Source: Bacteroidales bacterium
GTDB lineage: Bacteria; Bacteroidota; Bacteroidia; Bacteroidales; UBA3824
NCBI GenBank assembly: GCA_017535325.1
Contig: JAFXUC010000037.1
Coordinates: 1-39,101 of the forward strand
Length of the DNA: 39,101 nt
Reading direction: 5' to 3'
This document shows, in pieces, positions 26,060-34,924 of this stretch. The notes below the pieces were generated by a model. The model did not search any database. It saw only the letters and a program-made list of their open reading frames with translations, and was not told the DNA's origin. Position 1 is the first letter of the stretch; each line of letters starts with the position of its first letter. The translations under genes were made by a program, and so were the position numbers.

Positions 26060-26370
26060 AAATAATTTGGTCAGAACAAGCGATGGAGGCTGTCGCTGAT
26101 ACAGCCGGATATATCTTGGACAATTTCGGCAAAAACGCAAGTCAGAAATTTATTAGAAAGATAAAAAAAGCCGCAACTTTGTTGCTCTGTAATCCCCATA
26201 CCGGGAAAATAGAAAGCGGTTTAGATGACGTTGCGGCAACTTACAGGGGCTTACTTGTAACAAAAATCAACAAACTCATATACCGTCTTGATGAGGACGG
26301 AAATATTTATGTGTCTGTTTTTTGGGACTGCCGCCGCGATCCGGAAACTTTGTCGAATTTTATCAGTTAG
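26056..26370 (+). CDS. ParE/RelE-superfamily toxin
   Basis: The 104-residue protein has the fold pattern of ParE toxins: IIWSEQAMEAVADTAGYILDNFG at the N-terminus, a basic helix FIRKIKKAA, NPHTGK, and the closing strands LVTKINKLIYRLDEDGNIYVSVFWDCRRDPE, where RRDPE is the usual ending. Targets in the superfamily are gyrase (ParE) or ribosome-bound mRNA (RelE); the sequence favours the ParE-like group. It is translationally coupled to the antitoxin and overlaps the stop of the convergent zinc-ribbon gene by 4 bases. Confidence 0.9.
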   Translation: MKIIWSEQAMEAVADTAGYILDNFGKNASQKFIRKIKKAATLLLCNPHTGKIESGLDDVAATYRGLLVTKINKLIYRLDEDGNIYVSVFWDCRRDPETLSNFIS

Positions 26371-27362
26371 CATAAATACCATTCTTGTAAATAATTCTGA
26401 CGTGTGCCGCACGAGGGACATTCTGTTAAAAATGCGTCCATAGAAGTTCCGCAGTTTTTGCAGCGTAACGCCACTCCGCCTAAGTTTTCAAGCGAAAATT
26501 CGCGTTTTACACGTTTAAGCCTCAAAGTTTTTTCCGTTTGACGGCTTTTGAATTTTCCGCCGTCTACAAAAACTTCCCGTACCAAAACATCAATTCTGAC
26601 AATATCACCGTCCTTTTCAATCGTTGTATAATCCACTAAGTCAAAGTCAATTACGTTTTTAAAATTTTCGCTTTCAAAATACAGTTTTTGAAGTTCGTAA
26701 TTCAAATTGGTGAAAAATATGTTCTTATTTATTATTGAAAAGTTTTCTTCCCAAAATTTTTCTTGTGCCTTGTTGATTTTTTCTTTGTGAAGTTTCAGTG
26801 GGAGAAGTATGAAAAACGAATCCAAATAATAAAACACATAATAAAACACCAGACTCAAAAGTGCCGTCCCGAACAAAACTTTCGTCATATCCCAGCCGTT
26901 GAAAGTGCGCCCCGTTGTCTTAAAGTAAACAAAACTTAATACGAAAGAGACTATTACGGCAACTAACAACGTAACTTTTTTATAAGAATCGGAGTGCATT
27001 ACGAGGTCGGTGTGGTATTTTGTACCGAGGTTTTTGGTTTCGTAATCCATGTTGTAAGCCGTTCCGCAATACGGACACTCGCCGCTTTGAATGTCGATGT
27101 CCGCGCCGCAGTTCGGGCATTTTTTTGCCGAGGACGCATTTATAAAGGTGTATTTTATACGCGGGTCAAAGTTGAAAAGTTTAAAAACGGATTTTCCGCC
27201 CCGAATGTAGTTTTTTTCGAGGCGGATACCGTTTTCGATGTTTTCTTTCAAGGTTTCAAAACTGTTTTTCTCAACCGTTTTGTCCCCTGATTTATAAACT
27301 GTTACAAGGCTGAGACCGAAGTCTTTCAGCCTTTTTAAATATTTCTTGTCTGATAACTGCAT
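26367..27362 (-). CDS. Membrane protein with a zinc ribbon at each side and a Tim44-like middle
   Basis: The 331-residue protein carries two CxxC-CxxC zinc ribbons. The first is near the N-terminal third (CPNCGADIDIQSGECPYCG, 82-100) and the second is at the extreme C-terminus (CKNCGTSMDAFLTECPSCG, 301-319). Between them are two membrane helices (about 128-146 and 160-180). A soluble region follows (about 205-290) that resembles the Tim44/NTF2-like domain found in other bacterial zinc-ribbon membrane proteins; that likeness is my impression, not a firm match. Function is unknown. It starts 4 bases after the beta-propeller gene ends, so the two are probably co-expressed. Confidence 0.75.
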   Translation of the reverse strand: MQLSDKKYLKRLKDFGLSLVTVYKSGDKTVEKNSFETLKENIENGIRLEKNYIRGGKSVFKLFNFDPRIKYTFINASSAKKCPNCGADIDIQSGECPYCGTAYNMDYETKNLGTKYHTDLVMHSDSYKKVTLLVAVIVSFVLSFVYFKTTGRTFNGWDMTKVLFGTALLSLVFYYVFYYLDSFFILLPLKLHKEKINKAQEKFWEENFSIINKNIFFTNLNYELQKLYFESENFKNVIDFDLVDYTTIEKDGDIVRIDVLVREVFVDGGKFKSRQTEKTLRLKRVKREFSLENLGGVALRCKNCGTSMDAFLTECPSCGTRQNYLQEWYLC

Positions 27363-27366
27363 GATT

Positions 27367-28496
27367 TTATTCCATTATAATTTTAAGTTTTTTGTTATAA
27401 CCATTACACGGATTTGAAGACGATTTGCTGCACGGAATGTTTTCAAACCATGACGACACAAAATCATTCTGATAATATGTCAAAATGCTGTCGAAATTAT
27501 AAATTACTTCGTATTTTGTTTCTCCGTCAGCATCAAGAGTTAAAGTACTGCAAATTCTATTCGGATTTTCTATAATATAAATTTTCCCGTCAACAGCATA
27601 CAACATTTTGCATAAGTCGTTCATACCTGCTTTTTTGTCAATTATTAACTTTTGCTTTTCAAACTGCGGAATATTATCTTCTATCGGTATTTCGACGATT
27701 TTAAATCTGCGGTTTGTGCTACGCAGGATACAATATATACGTAAATTGTCTGGTGCAATTATTGCGCCGTAAATAACCTTGATGTCCTCTCCGAATTTGA
27801 AGTATGCTTTTTGCGTAAAGATACCGGTTTTATTGTCAAAATCACCATAGTAAATTTCCTTTGTTCCAGAGTTGTACCGTACATATTGTTTACAGTTTCT
27901 TGACAATGAAAGATTGGTGCGGTATGCTGTTTGTTCGTTTTGGTATAATGAAATTTCTCGAATTTTTTTAATACCGTCAAAATTAATAAGGTATTCTCTT
28001 GTTACATCATCTTCCTTATTGATAATCCACATTTTGTCACAATCCTTATGTTGAACGACGATATGCCGTGCAAAATCAAAAACAGGATTAGGGCAATTGT
28101 TCAAAACAATGTCTCTTACCGTCTTGTTTGGAACATCAATCAGATAAATTTTATCTTTGCCGAAATAGTAAACAAAATTTTCGTTCATCGGCATCGGAAC
28201 GAAAAAGCCGGACATCCAGTCGTTGTTTCCGGCTATTTTTTGCATATTTTCGTCATATAAGTTTCCTTCTGTTACCGTAAGTGCATGATTTCCGTTTTCG
28301 TCTATATACCAAACCGTATTAAAATCTTGATTTTTTATTTTTGATATTTGTGTCTGGTGAGATGTAAAATCAAATTTATATCCATATATATATACCATAT
28401 TTGCGCATGCTTGCTTTGAGCATATAAATTGGACACAAATATTATAAATACGAGAATATTACATAAAAAATATTTTACATACGGTCGTTTTTTCAT
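27367..28496 (-). CDS. Secreted beta-propeller-like protein, frameshifted at a TA repeat
   Basis: The open frame 27367-28398 codes for 343 residues with no signal peptide. Just upstream, in another frame, an ATG at 28494-28496 opens a good signal peptide (MKKRPYVKYFLCNILVFIIF, ending LYAQ) followed by HAQIWYIY. Removing one TA pair from the TA tract (28384-28394) joins it as IWYIYGYKFDF. That matches the WYFG..AGLDF opening I know from secreted Bacteroidetes propeller proteins linked to type IX secretion and gliding. The body has propeller-like strands and ends at SSWFENIPC without a recognisable sorting domain. The gene is AT-rich. It is either a pseudogene, a phase-variable gene in its off state, or a sequencing error. 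Confidence 0.65.
28384..28394. repeat. TA dinucleotide tract at the frameshift point
   Basis: Eleven bases of alternating A/T (ATATATATATA) sit exactly where the signal-peptide frame and the body frame of the propeller gene must join. Loss of one dinucleotide restores a single open frame. Confidence 0.85.
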
Positions 28497-28524
28497 GATG
28501 GTGATATGTTTTTATATAAAAAAA

Positions 28525-28568
28525 TAATTAGACTATATGTTACAAAAACGCAACATATAGTCTAATTA
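28525..28568 (-). terminator. 17-bp perfect hairpin after the M16 peptidase gene
   Basis: TAATTAGACTATATGTT (28525-28541) pairs perfectly with AACATATAGTCTAATTA (28552-28568) around a 10-base loop. On the minus strand it starts 5 bases after the peptidase stop codon and is followed by a T-run, so it fits a rho-independent terminator. Only 28 bases separate it from the propeller gene ATG, with no -7 box in that gap, so partial readthrough may be how the next two genes are expressed. Confidence 0.85.
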
Positions 28569-28572
28569 TTAA

Positions 28573-31395
28573 TTATTGTTCTTTCGGCAGCATTATTACG
28601 TTGACATGGTCGTATTTTTCGTAAAGTTCTTTGCAGTAGTTTTTGATGTCCTGCAAGGTAACTTCCTTGATTTTTTCTACGAAGTCCGTGTGAGTGTCCG
28701 TCGAATAAAGTCCGTAATCCTTTATTGTTTCAAGCCAGTAATGATTGTCTTTGATTTGCTCCTTGTAGTGTTTCTCGAAATATTCTTTTGCCTTTGTCAT
28801 AAGAACCTCGTCAAAACCGTTTTCAGAAATCTCTTTGACAATCTTGTACATAATGTCCTGCGCTTCCTGAGCGTGTTCGGGTTTTACGGGGCAGTTGAAA
28901 ATCATTATGTCTTTTGCCATCTTGTCGTCTTCGCCGTGTGCAAACTGACTGTATGCGCCCGCGCTGTAAGCGATTGATTTTTCCTCGCGGATTTCGTTGA
29001 AGAATTTCTCGCCCAAAACCTCAGCCGTTATCTGTGCAACAGCGTAGTTTTTGGTGTTGTAGGCTTTGTCGGAATAGAGATAATCGTAAATCATCGACTG
29101 CGGAGTTTCCATTTTTTGTGAAAAGACAATGTCTTTTTTGCCGGAATGTAAATTCTCGCGGCCTTTGACAAAATGCGGAGTCTCTTTTATTTCCTTGAAA
29201 CTGCCTATGTATTTGCAAACCAAAGTTTTAAGGTCTTTTTCGTTGATGTCGCCGACAAAATAGTATGTAAACGATGTCGGATTGTTGAACGCACCTTTGT
29301 AAAGGTCGAACATTTTGTTCTGGTCGGCGTTTTTCAAATCGTTCATAGTCATCGACCTTTTGCGTATGTTGTTGTCAAACAGGGCGTTGTTTATTGTGTC
29401 CGAGAAAACTGCCTGCGGATTTGCGCTGCGGTTTTTAAGCCCGGTTTCCTGCTGAGTCATAAACGAGAGATAATCGTTCTTGTCTTTGTTGACATCTGTA
29501 AAATAGAGATAGAGCATTTGGAACATCGTTTCCAAATCCTTTGACAGTGCGTAACCCGAAAATCCATGTGTTCTGCCTGAAATATAAGGACTTACGTTGC
29601 ATTTTTTGCCTGCCAAAACTTTTGAAAGTTCGTTTGAAGTAAAGTTTCCGAGACCCTGGCTGTTGACCATCGCGCCGAAAAGTCTTACGTTTGCGAGGTT
29701 GTCGTTGTTGACCTCCAAAAGACTTGTGCCGCCTTGGCGTACCGCTTCAAAAAGTATTTCATTGTTTTTGAAATCCGTCTTTTTGAAAACGATTTTTGCG
29801 CCGTTGCTCAGAATCCATGTTTTTGTCTTGAAAACGCCGGAAGTTTCGGTTTTTACTTTTCCGCTTTTTATGGTTTTGGTAATCAGCGGCTCGTTTTTAA
29901 CATTGTCCTCGTAAGGGTTGATGGTTTCGCTTTTTACCTGATTAACAGCCTCTTGCATTTCCTCTTCGGTGATGTATTTCGCACCGTCTTTTTCGTGCTG
30001 CATTACAGCGCATACCATGTTTTTGCCGTTGTCTGTGATAAGCGACTGTGCTATTTGGTTGACGGCTTCGAGCGGAATATGCGGAAGTATGTTCGTAACA
30101 TACTGATATTGTTGCTCAATTGACATCATCGGCTCGTTGTTGAGAAAATTTTCAAGACATGCGCCTATGAAATACGAGTTGTCCTGTTTGTCGCGGTTGT
30201 TGTAACGGCTCTCAATTGATGACAGATACTGGGTTTTGGCGCGTTGAAGTTCGCTTTCCAAAAAGCCGTATTTCTTGATTCTGAGAGCCTCGCGCATAAG
30301 GCTTTGAAGCGATTCCTTGGTTTTGCCTTCTTTTATAACAGCCTGAAATTCAAATGAGTTTTTGGTTTTTGAAACCAAATATTCGCTGATTCCCGCGCCG
30401 GCGCGTGCAAAAGGTGCGTCGGGTTTTTGCATGAGTTCGTCAAAACGCTTGTCAGCCATGTCCGAAATCAAGTCAAAAACGATGTCTTTGGTAAAATATG
30501 CGATGTTGTTTTTGGTGCTGTCGGCATCGGCTTCAAACTTGAACATAAGATAACCGATTTCGTAAGTCTGCTCTTTGTCTTTTTCGCTGACAAAAATCGG
30601 CTGCTCGTTGTCGGGGACGGGATAAAGTTGTTTTTTCGGAGCGGTTTTTGGGGTCTCAAAAACGCCGAAATATTTTTTGATTTTTTCTTCCATCTCGTTG
30701 ACGTCAATGTCGCCGACAACGATAATTCCCTGATGATGAGGATAATACCAGGTTTTGTAATAGTTTTTCAAATCGTCGTACGGAAAATTGTCAACGATGT
30801 CCATAGTTCCGATGGGCATTCTGTAAGCGTATTTGCTGCCCGGATAGAGTTTCGGCAGGGAGCGTTCCAACATTCTGTAAGTTGCTCCGGTGCGCATTCT
30901 CCATTCTGAATGGATAACGCCTCTTTCGTTGTCGATTTCCTTGTTGTCGAGGGTAAGACGGTGGCTCCAATCGCTCAAAATGATAAGGCAGGAGTCCAAA
31001 AGCCACGAATTTTTGTTGGTCGGAACTTTGTCGATGTTGTAAACCGTCTCGTCGAAACTCGTGTAAGCGTTGAGTTCGCCGCCGAAATTTACGCCGTTTT
31101 CCGCTAACATGTCAATGATTCTTTTGCCCGGAAAATTGTCTGTGCCGTTGAAAGCCATGTGTTCCAAGAAATGTGCGAGACCTCTCTGATTGTCTTCTTC
31201 CTGCATACTGCCTACCTGCTGCGCGATGTAAAAGCATGCCTGGTTTTCGGGTTTGGAATTGTGTCTGATGTAATAAGTCAGACCGTTGGAAAGTTTTCCG
31301 ACTTTGGTGCCGGGGTCTTTCGGCAGGGTTTCCTGAGCAAAAAGCATTGTCGGAAACATCACCGCCAAAATTAGTAAAATGGAAATGTTTTTCAT
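28573..31395 (-). CDS. Secreted M16 (pitrilysin/PqqL-like) zinc metallopeptidase
   Basis: The 940-residue protein starts with a signal peptide (MKNISILLILAVMFPTMLFA). It has the inverted zinc motif HFLEH (75-79), with a downstream glutamate in NKEIDNERGVI (Glu153 or Glu157) as third ligand. The two-half layout is that of the family: an active N-terminal M16 half, and a C-terminal half that lacks its own HxxEH and forms the closed chamber. The build resembles PqqL of Gram-negative bacteria, a periplasmic peptidase. It is complete, has its own -7 box (31439-31447), and ends in a strong hairpin. Confidence 0.93.
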   Translation of the reverse strand: MKNISILLILAVMFPTMLFAQETLPKDPGTKVGKLSNGLTYYIRHNSKPENQACFYIAQQVGSMQEEDNQRGLAHFLEHMAFNGTDNFPGKRIIDMLAENGVNFGGELNAYTSFDETVYNIDKVPTNKNSWLLDSCLIILSDWSHRLTLDNKEIDNERGVIHSEWRMRTGATYRMLERSLPKLYPGSKYAYRMPIGTMDIVDNFPYDDLKNYYKTWYYPHHQGIIVVGDIDVNEMEEKIKKYFGVFETPKTAPKKQLYPVPDNEQPIFVSEKDKEQTYEIGYLMFKFEADADSTKNNIAYFTKDIVFDLISDMADKRFDELMQKPDAPFARAGAGISEYLVSKTKNSFEFQAVIKEGKTKESLQSLMREALRIKKYGFLESELQRAKTQYLSSIESRYNNRDKQDNSYFIGACLENFLNNEPMMSIEQQYQYVTNILPHIPLEAVNQIAQSLITDNGKNMVCAVMQHEKDGAKYITEEEMQEAVNQVKSETINPYEDNVKNEPLITKTIKSGKVKTETSGVFKTKTWILSNGAKIVFKKTDFKNNEILFEAVRQGGTSLLEVNNDNLANVRLFGAMVNSQGLGNFTSNELSKVLAGKKCNVSPYISGRTHGFSGYALSKDLETMFQMLYLYFTDVNKDKNDYLSFMTQQETGLKNRSANPQAVFSDTINNALFDNNIRKRSMTMNDLKNADQNKMFDLYKGAFNNPTSFTYYFVGDINEKDLKTLVCKYIGSFKEIKETPHFVKGRENLHSGKKDIVFSQKMETPQSMIYDYLYSDKAYNTKNYAVAQITAEVLGEKFFNEIREEKSIAYSAGAYSQFAHGEDDKMAKDIMIFNCPVKPEHAQEAQDIMYKIVKEISENGFDEVLMTKAKEYFEKHYKEQIKDNHYWLETIKDYGLYSTDTHTDFVEKIKEVTLQDIKNYCKELYEKYDHVNVIMLPKEQ

Positions 31396-31438
31396 GTTCT
31401 TTAAAATGTGTGTTTCGTTTTAAAAATTATCTTACGGT

Positions 31439-31447
31439 GCAAAATTA
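31439..31447 (-). promoter_or_regulatory. -7 box of the M16 peptidase gene
   Basis: On the minus strand TAATTTTGC is a perfect -7 element, 43 bases before the ATG. Confidence 0.55.
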
Positions 31448-31627
31448 TATAAAAAATTTGAAATTTTCTACACCGGCAAATAAAAAGGTTTTCCGCTAAT
31501 TGAGTGTCATATTTTCCTAAGTAGGTCAAAAATGCCATTTGTATTGCATTTTTTATAGGGAAGATACATAATTTTTTTTTTTGTTTAAAAAAAGTATTAC
31601 TTTTACGACACAAAAATAAATGAGAAT

Positions 31628-32434
31628 ATGGCTCACAAATATTTCATAAGTTATAGACGGAAAGCAGGCGGCGACGTTCAGGCACGTGAGGTGTACAACA
31701 TATTGTGTAAGTATGTTGGCAAGGATAACGTGTTCTTTGATAGGGAGTCAATAGGCGAAGGCAGTTGGCGTAAGTATTTGGAAAAATCATTGCAAAGTAC
31801 AGGTCATTTTATCCTGATTGTGAATGAAGCATCTGCATCAGACGTTGACAGCGTGTATTACGAAGAAATAAGTTATGCCCTTAAAAATGACAATTTAAAG
31901 GCAGATTTGGGGCGTATAACTGTGATCGTTTATGATAATGGCAGTTATAAAAAATTGTTAGCTAATTTTCCTGATTTGGAATCCCGTAATATTCAAAAGG
32001 TTACTTATAATGGAGAGTATGGCAGTCATTTTGAAGAGAGACTATGTAAGCATTTTAATTTCAACAAACGTTTCGGCAAGTGGTGGTGGCTTTTGTTGAT
32101 TGTTGTAATAGGTGGCGGTGCAGCGTTTTTGGTAATTCCTACTAATCCTAACAATGAAGACACAAACGAAGGAACTAACACGACTGATACAACCGAAAAT
32201 AGTTGGCCTTACGGTCAGTGGACTGGTGGCACCAAAAACGGCAAGCCGCACGGAAGCAATGTTACCGTCATATATAGCGCAGAATGTTTGTACAATTCTA
32301 CAGACCCTCTGAAACGCAAGACGAAGCCTGGACAGAAAGTTGTTGGAATGTACGAGGAGGGTATGTTGATAATCGGTGACATTTACGATGAAAACAACAA
32401 TCTCATCGAACAAAATTTTGAACCTAAAATGTAG
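31628..32434 (+). CDS. TIR-domain protein with transmembrane helix and MORN-like tail
   Basis: The product has 268 residues. An N-terminal TIR domain (2-115) opens KYFISYRRKAGGD, with FFDRESIGEGSW and the candidate NADase glutamate(s) in VYYEEI (79/80). A linker leads to one hydrophobic helix (about 152-170: WWWLLLIVVIGGGAAFLVI). An Asn/Thr-rich spacer follows, then a periplasmic-side module, YGQWTGGTKNGKPHG, resembling a MORN repeat, and an MYEEGMLIIGDIYDENNNLI segment. With no signal peptide, the TIR domain should face the cytoplasm. Only a weak promoter fits upstream (TACTTTTA, 31599-31606). It is the first of three tightly packed genes. Confidence 0.85.
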   Translation: MAHKYFISYRRKAGGDVQAREVYNILCKYVGKDNVFFDRESIGEGSWRKYLEKSLQSTGHFILIVNEASASDVDSVYYEEISYALKNDNLKADLGRITVIVYDNGSYKKLLANFPDLESRNIQKVTYNGEYGSHFEERLCKHFNFNKRFGKWWWLLLIVVIGGGAAFLVIPTNPNNEDTNEGTNTTDTTENSWPYGQWTGGTKNGKPHGSNVTVIYSAECLYNSTDPLKRKTKPGQKVVGMYEEGMLIIGDIYDENNNLIEQNFEPKM

Positions 32435-32438
32435 AAAT

Positions 32439-33395
32439 ATGGAAAAAAAAATATTAGTATGTCTGATAAGTCTTTTGGTGTGTTGCTACGTCAATGCACA
32501 AAACCAAAAAGTCACTGTTGCATTGAGGTTTATGGACAACAATCCCGATTTGGCGAGGAGCGTAGGAAACACATTGTCGAGTATGTTCTCGGAATTTTAT
32601 TCAGCGTGGGGGGCTAATACTCAGCCTAATCTGAGCGGCTTGTATATTCGAGAAGACACCAAAAATAAGATTTTAGGATTGTGGAATAGGCACAAGTTCA
32701 GGCTTGCGGGCTTGTCGTGTTCATTGGGTGTGGCAAAAGTTTATGGGGAAAATGAATTTGCTGTATTCTCCATACCCATGCAAGTGGAAGGCTGTGCCAA
32801 TGTTGCGGAATACACCATCCAGTTTAATACCCGTGGTGTGATTACCAATTTTGAGAGGTCGAATTTCCCGATATTAAGTTTCCAGACCGGCAAGCGTGTG
32901 GCTGACGAACAGACCAAGGGTACTATCAAGGTGATATTATATCAACTGAGCAAGGCTTATCACGATAAAGATATAAATTACCTTCGTAAGATATATGACC
33001 CTGATGGATATTGCATTACAGGCAAGAGAGCCACAACTACGACTTCAAACTACCCAGGACAAGAACTTCGCATACAATTGGAACATACATACTATGACCT
33101 TACCATCAAAAAACTTCATCAATATTTGGATGATTTGGAGAAGGTGTTTGCAGCCAATTCCTGGATAAAAACTACATTTGGCACCCCGGAGATTACGGCA
33201 CATCAAAATCCGAATCCAACCTACGACGGTATTTATTATATTAATTTGTTGCAGAATTACAAGTCGCAGAATTATAGCGACGAAGGCTGGCTGACAATAG
33301 TTTTGGATTTGCGCGACAAGTCCAACCCTCAGATTATGGCAAGGATTTGGCTCCCGGACAAGATTACTAACGAACAATTAACAAACCTATTTTAA
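32439..33395 (+). CDS. Secreted protein with two NTF2-like-looking domains
   Basis: The ATG at 32439 (MEKKILVCLISLLVCCYVNA) gives 318 residues with a clear signal peptide. Residues about 25-145 and 165-310 each read like a cone-shaped NTF2/SnoaL-type domain: a helical start such as LARSVGNTLSSMFSEFYSAW or IKVILYQLSKAYHDKDINYL, then long strands. This is an inference from pattern; I do not recognise a named family. It begins 4 bases after the TIR gene, and its TAA stop overlaps the first possible ATG of the next gene, so the three are almost certainly one transcript. Confidence 0.7.
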   Translation: MEKKILVCLISLLVCCYVNAQNQKVTVALRFMDNNPDLARSVGNTLSSMFSEFYSAWGANTQPNLSGLYIREDTKNKILGLWNRHKFRLAGLSCSLGVAKVYGENEFAVFSIPMQVEGCANVAEYTIQFNTRGVITNFERSNFPILSFQTGKRVADEQTKGTIKVILYQLSKAYHDKDINYLRKIYDPDGYCITGKRATTTTSNYPGQELRIQLEHTYYDLTIKKLHQYLDDLEKVFAANSWIKTTFGTPEITAHQNPNPTYDGIYYINLLQNYKSQNYSDEGWLTIVLDLRDKSNPQIMARIWLPDKITNEQLTNLF

Positions 33396-33400
33396 TGATT

Positions 33401-34539
33401 ATGAAATCTTTTTTGTTGGCAGTTTTTGCTGTTATGCTCTGTATGAGTGGTTTTGCCCAGACATTGAGAGTGAATGGCAACCCATTTGGCACGTGTAGCA
33501 TTTGTATGGAATGTTCATACGATAATAATGGCAAAAAAATTCTCGCATTGTGGTAACGTCCAATTTGTCGATGGAGCAGCTGGATGTCAAGGGATCCATC
33601 GTTGTAAGCCAAGAAAATGAGGTTGGCAGAAAAATAATAGAGTTTTTGCCAAATCAAGGCCAAAAAATCACATTTTACGCCGCTCAATGTCAGCCATTTG
33701 AAGTTGAGGTCTCTGAATTTGTAACAGGCGGTGTGGAATATCAGATGCATATTGTTCGCGAAACAAATGTTCCTACTGAAACAGTTGTTGAATCCACGTC
33801 GTCGAACAACAATGTCATCGTCCCCATAACTATCAATGACATAACCTACGGTAATATGATTTTCGTAAAAGGCGGCACATTCTCTATGGGCAGCAATGAT
33901 TCCGATGCAAGCGATGACGAAAAGCCAGTTCATTCTATAACCCTCTCCGACTACTACATCGGAGAAACGGAGGTGACACAAGGCTTGTGGAAAGTGGTGA
34001 TGGGTAATAATCCGAGCTGTTTTAAGAATGGTGACAATTATCCAGTTGATAGTGTTTCTTGGAATGATTGTCAGAATTTTATAAAAAAACTGAATAAACT
34101 TACAGGCAAGACATTCCGCCTACCGACCGAAGCGGAGTGGGAGTATGCTGCAAAGGGCGGGGAAAATAGCAAGGGATACCAGTACAGTGGAAGTAATAAT
34201 CTGAGTGAAGTTGCGTGGTATGGATGTTGGAGCAATGACAAGAATAGGACAATAACAGAGGAGACAACTAAACCAGTCAAAATGAAGAAACCCAATGAAC
34301 TCGGACTTTACGATATGTCGGGCAACGTTTATGAATGGTGTAGCGATAGGTACAAGTCAGGGTATTATGCCAACAGTCCGTCAAGCAATCCTCATGGTGC
34401 CTTGTTGGGTATTTCCTGCGTTCTCCGCGGCGGTGCTTGGTTTTACCCCACAAGGCAGTGCCGTGTGTCTAACCGAGGTTACAACAACCCTTACGAGAGG
34501 AGCAATCACTTAGGTCTTCGCCTTGTATTAGTTCCATAG
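33401..34539 (+). CDS. SUMF1/formylglycine-generating-enzyme-like secreted protein A, frameshifted at A7
   Basis: The ATG at 33401 aligns with the start of paralogue B and opens a signal peptide (MKSFLLAVFAVMLCMSGFAQ). After YDNNGKK the frame stops at TAA (33554-33556). The rest continues in the -1 frame to 34539, and the junction is the A7 run 33533-33539. Reading -1 there gives KKNSRIVVTSN, which aligns residue for residue with B (RQCSRIIITSN). The body has an N-terminal domain shared with B, then a SUMF1 domain (FVKGGTFSMGS, IGETEVTQGLW, RLPTEAEWEYAAKGG, GLYDMSGNVYEW, VLRGGAW). The active-site cysteine pair of true formylglycine-generating enzymes is not present in the usual RGGSW...C region. 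A GTG at 33550 would give an unsecreted product and seems unlikely as a start. Confidence 0.8.
33533..33539 (+). repeat. A7 homopolymer at the frameshift point of SUMF1 protein A
   Basis: Seven A residues follow GGC at the point where paralogue B has GGCAGGCAATG. One extra A, or a -1 slip, fuses the signal-peptide frame to the SUMF1 frame without changing alignment length. Confidence 0.9.
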
Positions 34540-34810
34540 TTAAAAAAATAACGGAAGTGCAGTTTAATTTCTGAATAGTTTTTTTTCTTTTCTGTCACGA
34601 AAATTGGATTTTATTTGATTAACAAATTGATATTGTGTTCTTTATAAAAGTTAATTACACAAGCGACGGATAATTTAACGAATAAGAATAATGTGAAACT
34701 TTTATTTTTTTCATTAGTCGCTCAACAAGTTTATAGGATAAGATTAATGATTTTGTTAAATTTGTTGATTAATAAAAAAGTTGTGCAGAGATATAAAAAA
34801 AGATTATTTT

Positions 34811-34843
34811 TTTAGTGGCGTTATAAAAAAGTTTTAACTTTGC
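34811..34843 (+). promoter_or_regulatory. Promoter of SUMF1 paralogue B
   Basis: TTTA (34811-34814), a 20-base spacer and TAACTTTGC (34835-34843) match the consensus with one mismatch at -33. The ATG of gene B lies about 95 bases downstream, leaving a long leader that contains a short reading frame. Confidence 0.65.
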
Positions 34844-34852
34844 ATTTTGATA

Positions 34853-34924
34853 ATGGTACGTTTGATAGCGATAGATCACGGTGGAACTATATGGTTACGT
34901 CATTTTTTTAGAATATTTGATTAA
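34853..34924 (+). other. Possible 23-codon leader ORF upstream of SUMF1 paralogue B
   Basis: An ATG ten bases after the -7 box opens a 23-codon frame (MVRLIAIDHGGTIWLRHFFR...) ending at TAA 34922-34924, 14 bases before the gene B ATG. Position suggests a leader peptide, but so short a frame can occur by chance. Confidence 0.25.
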
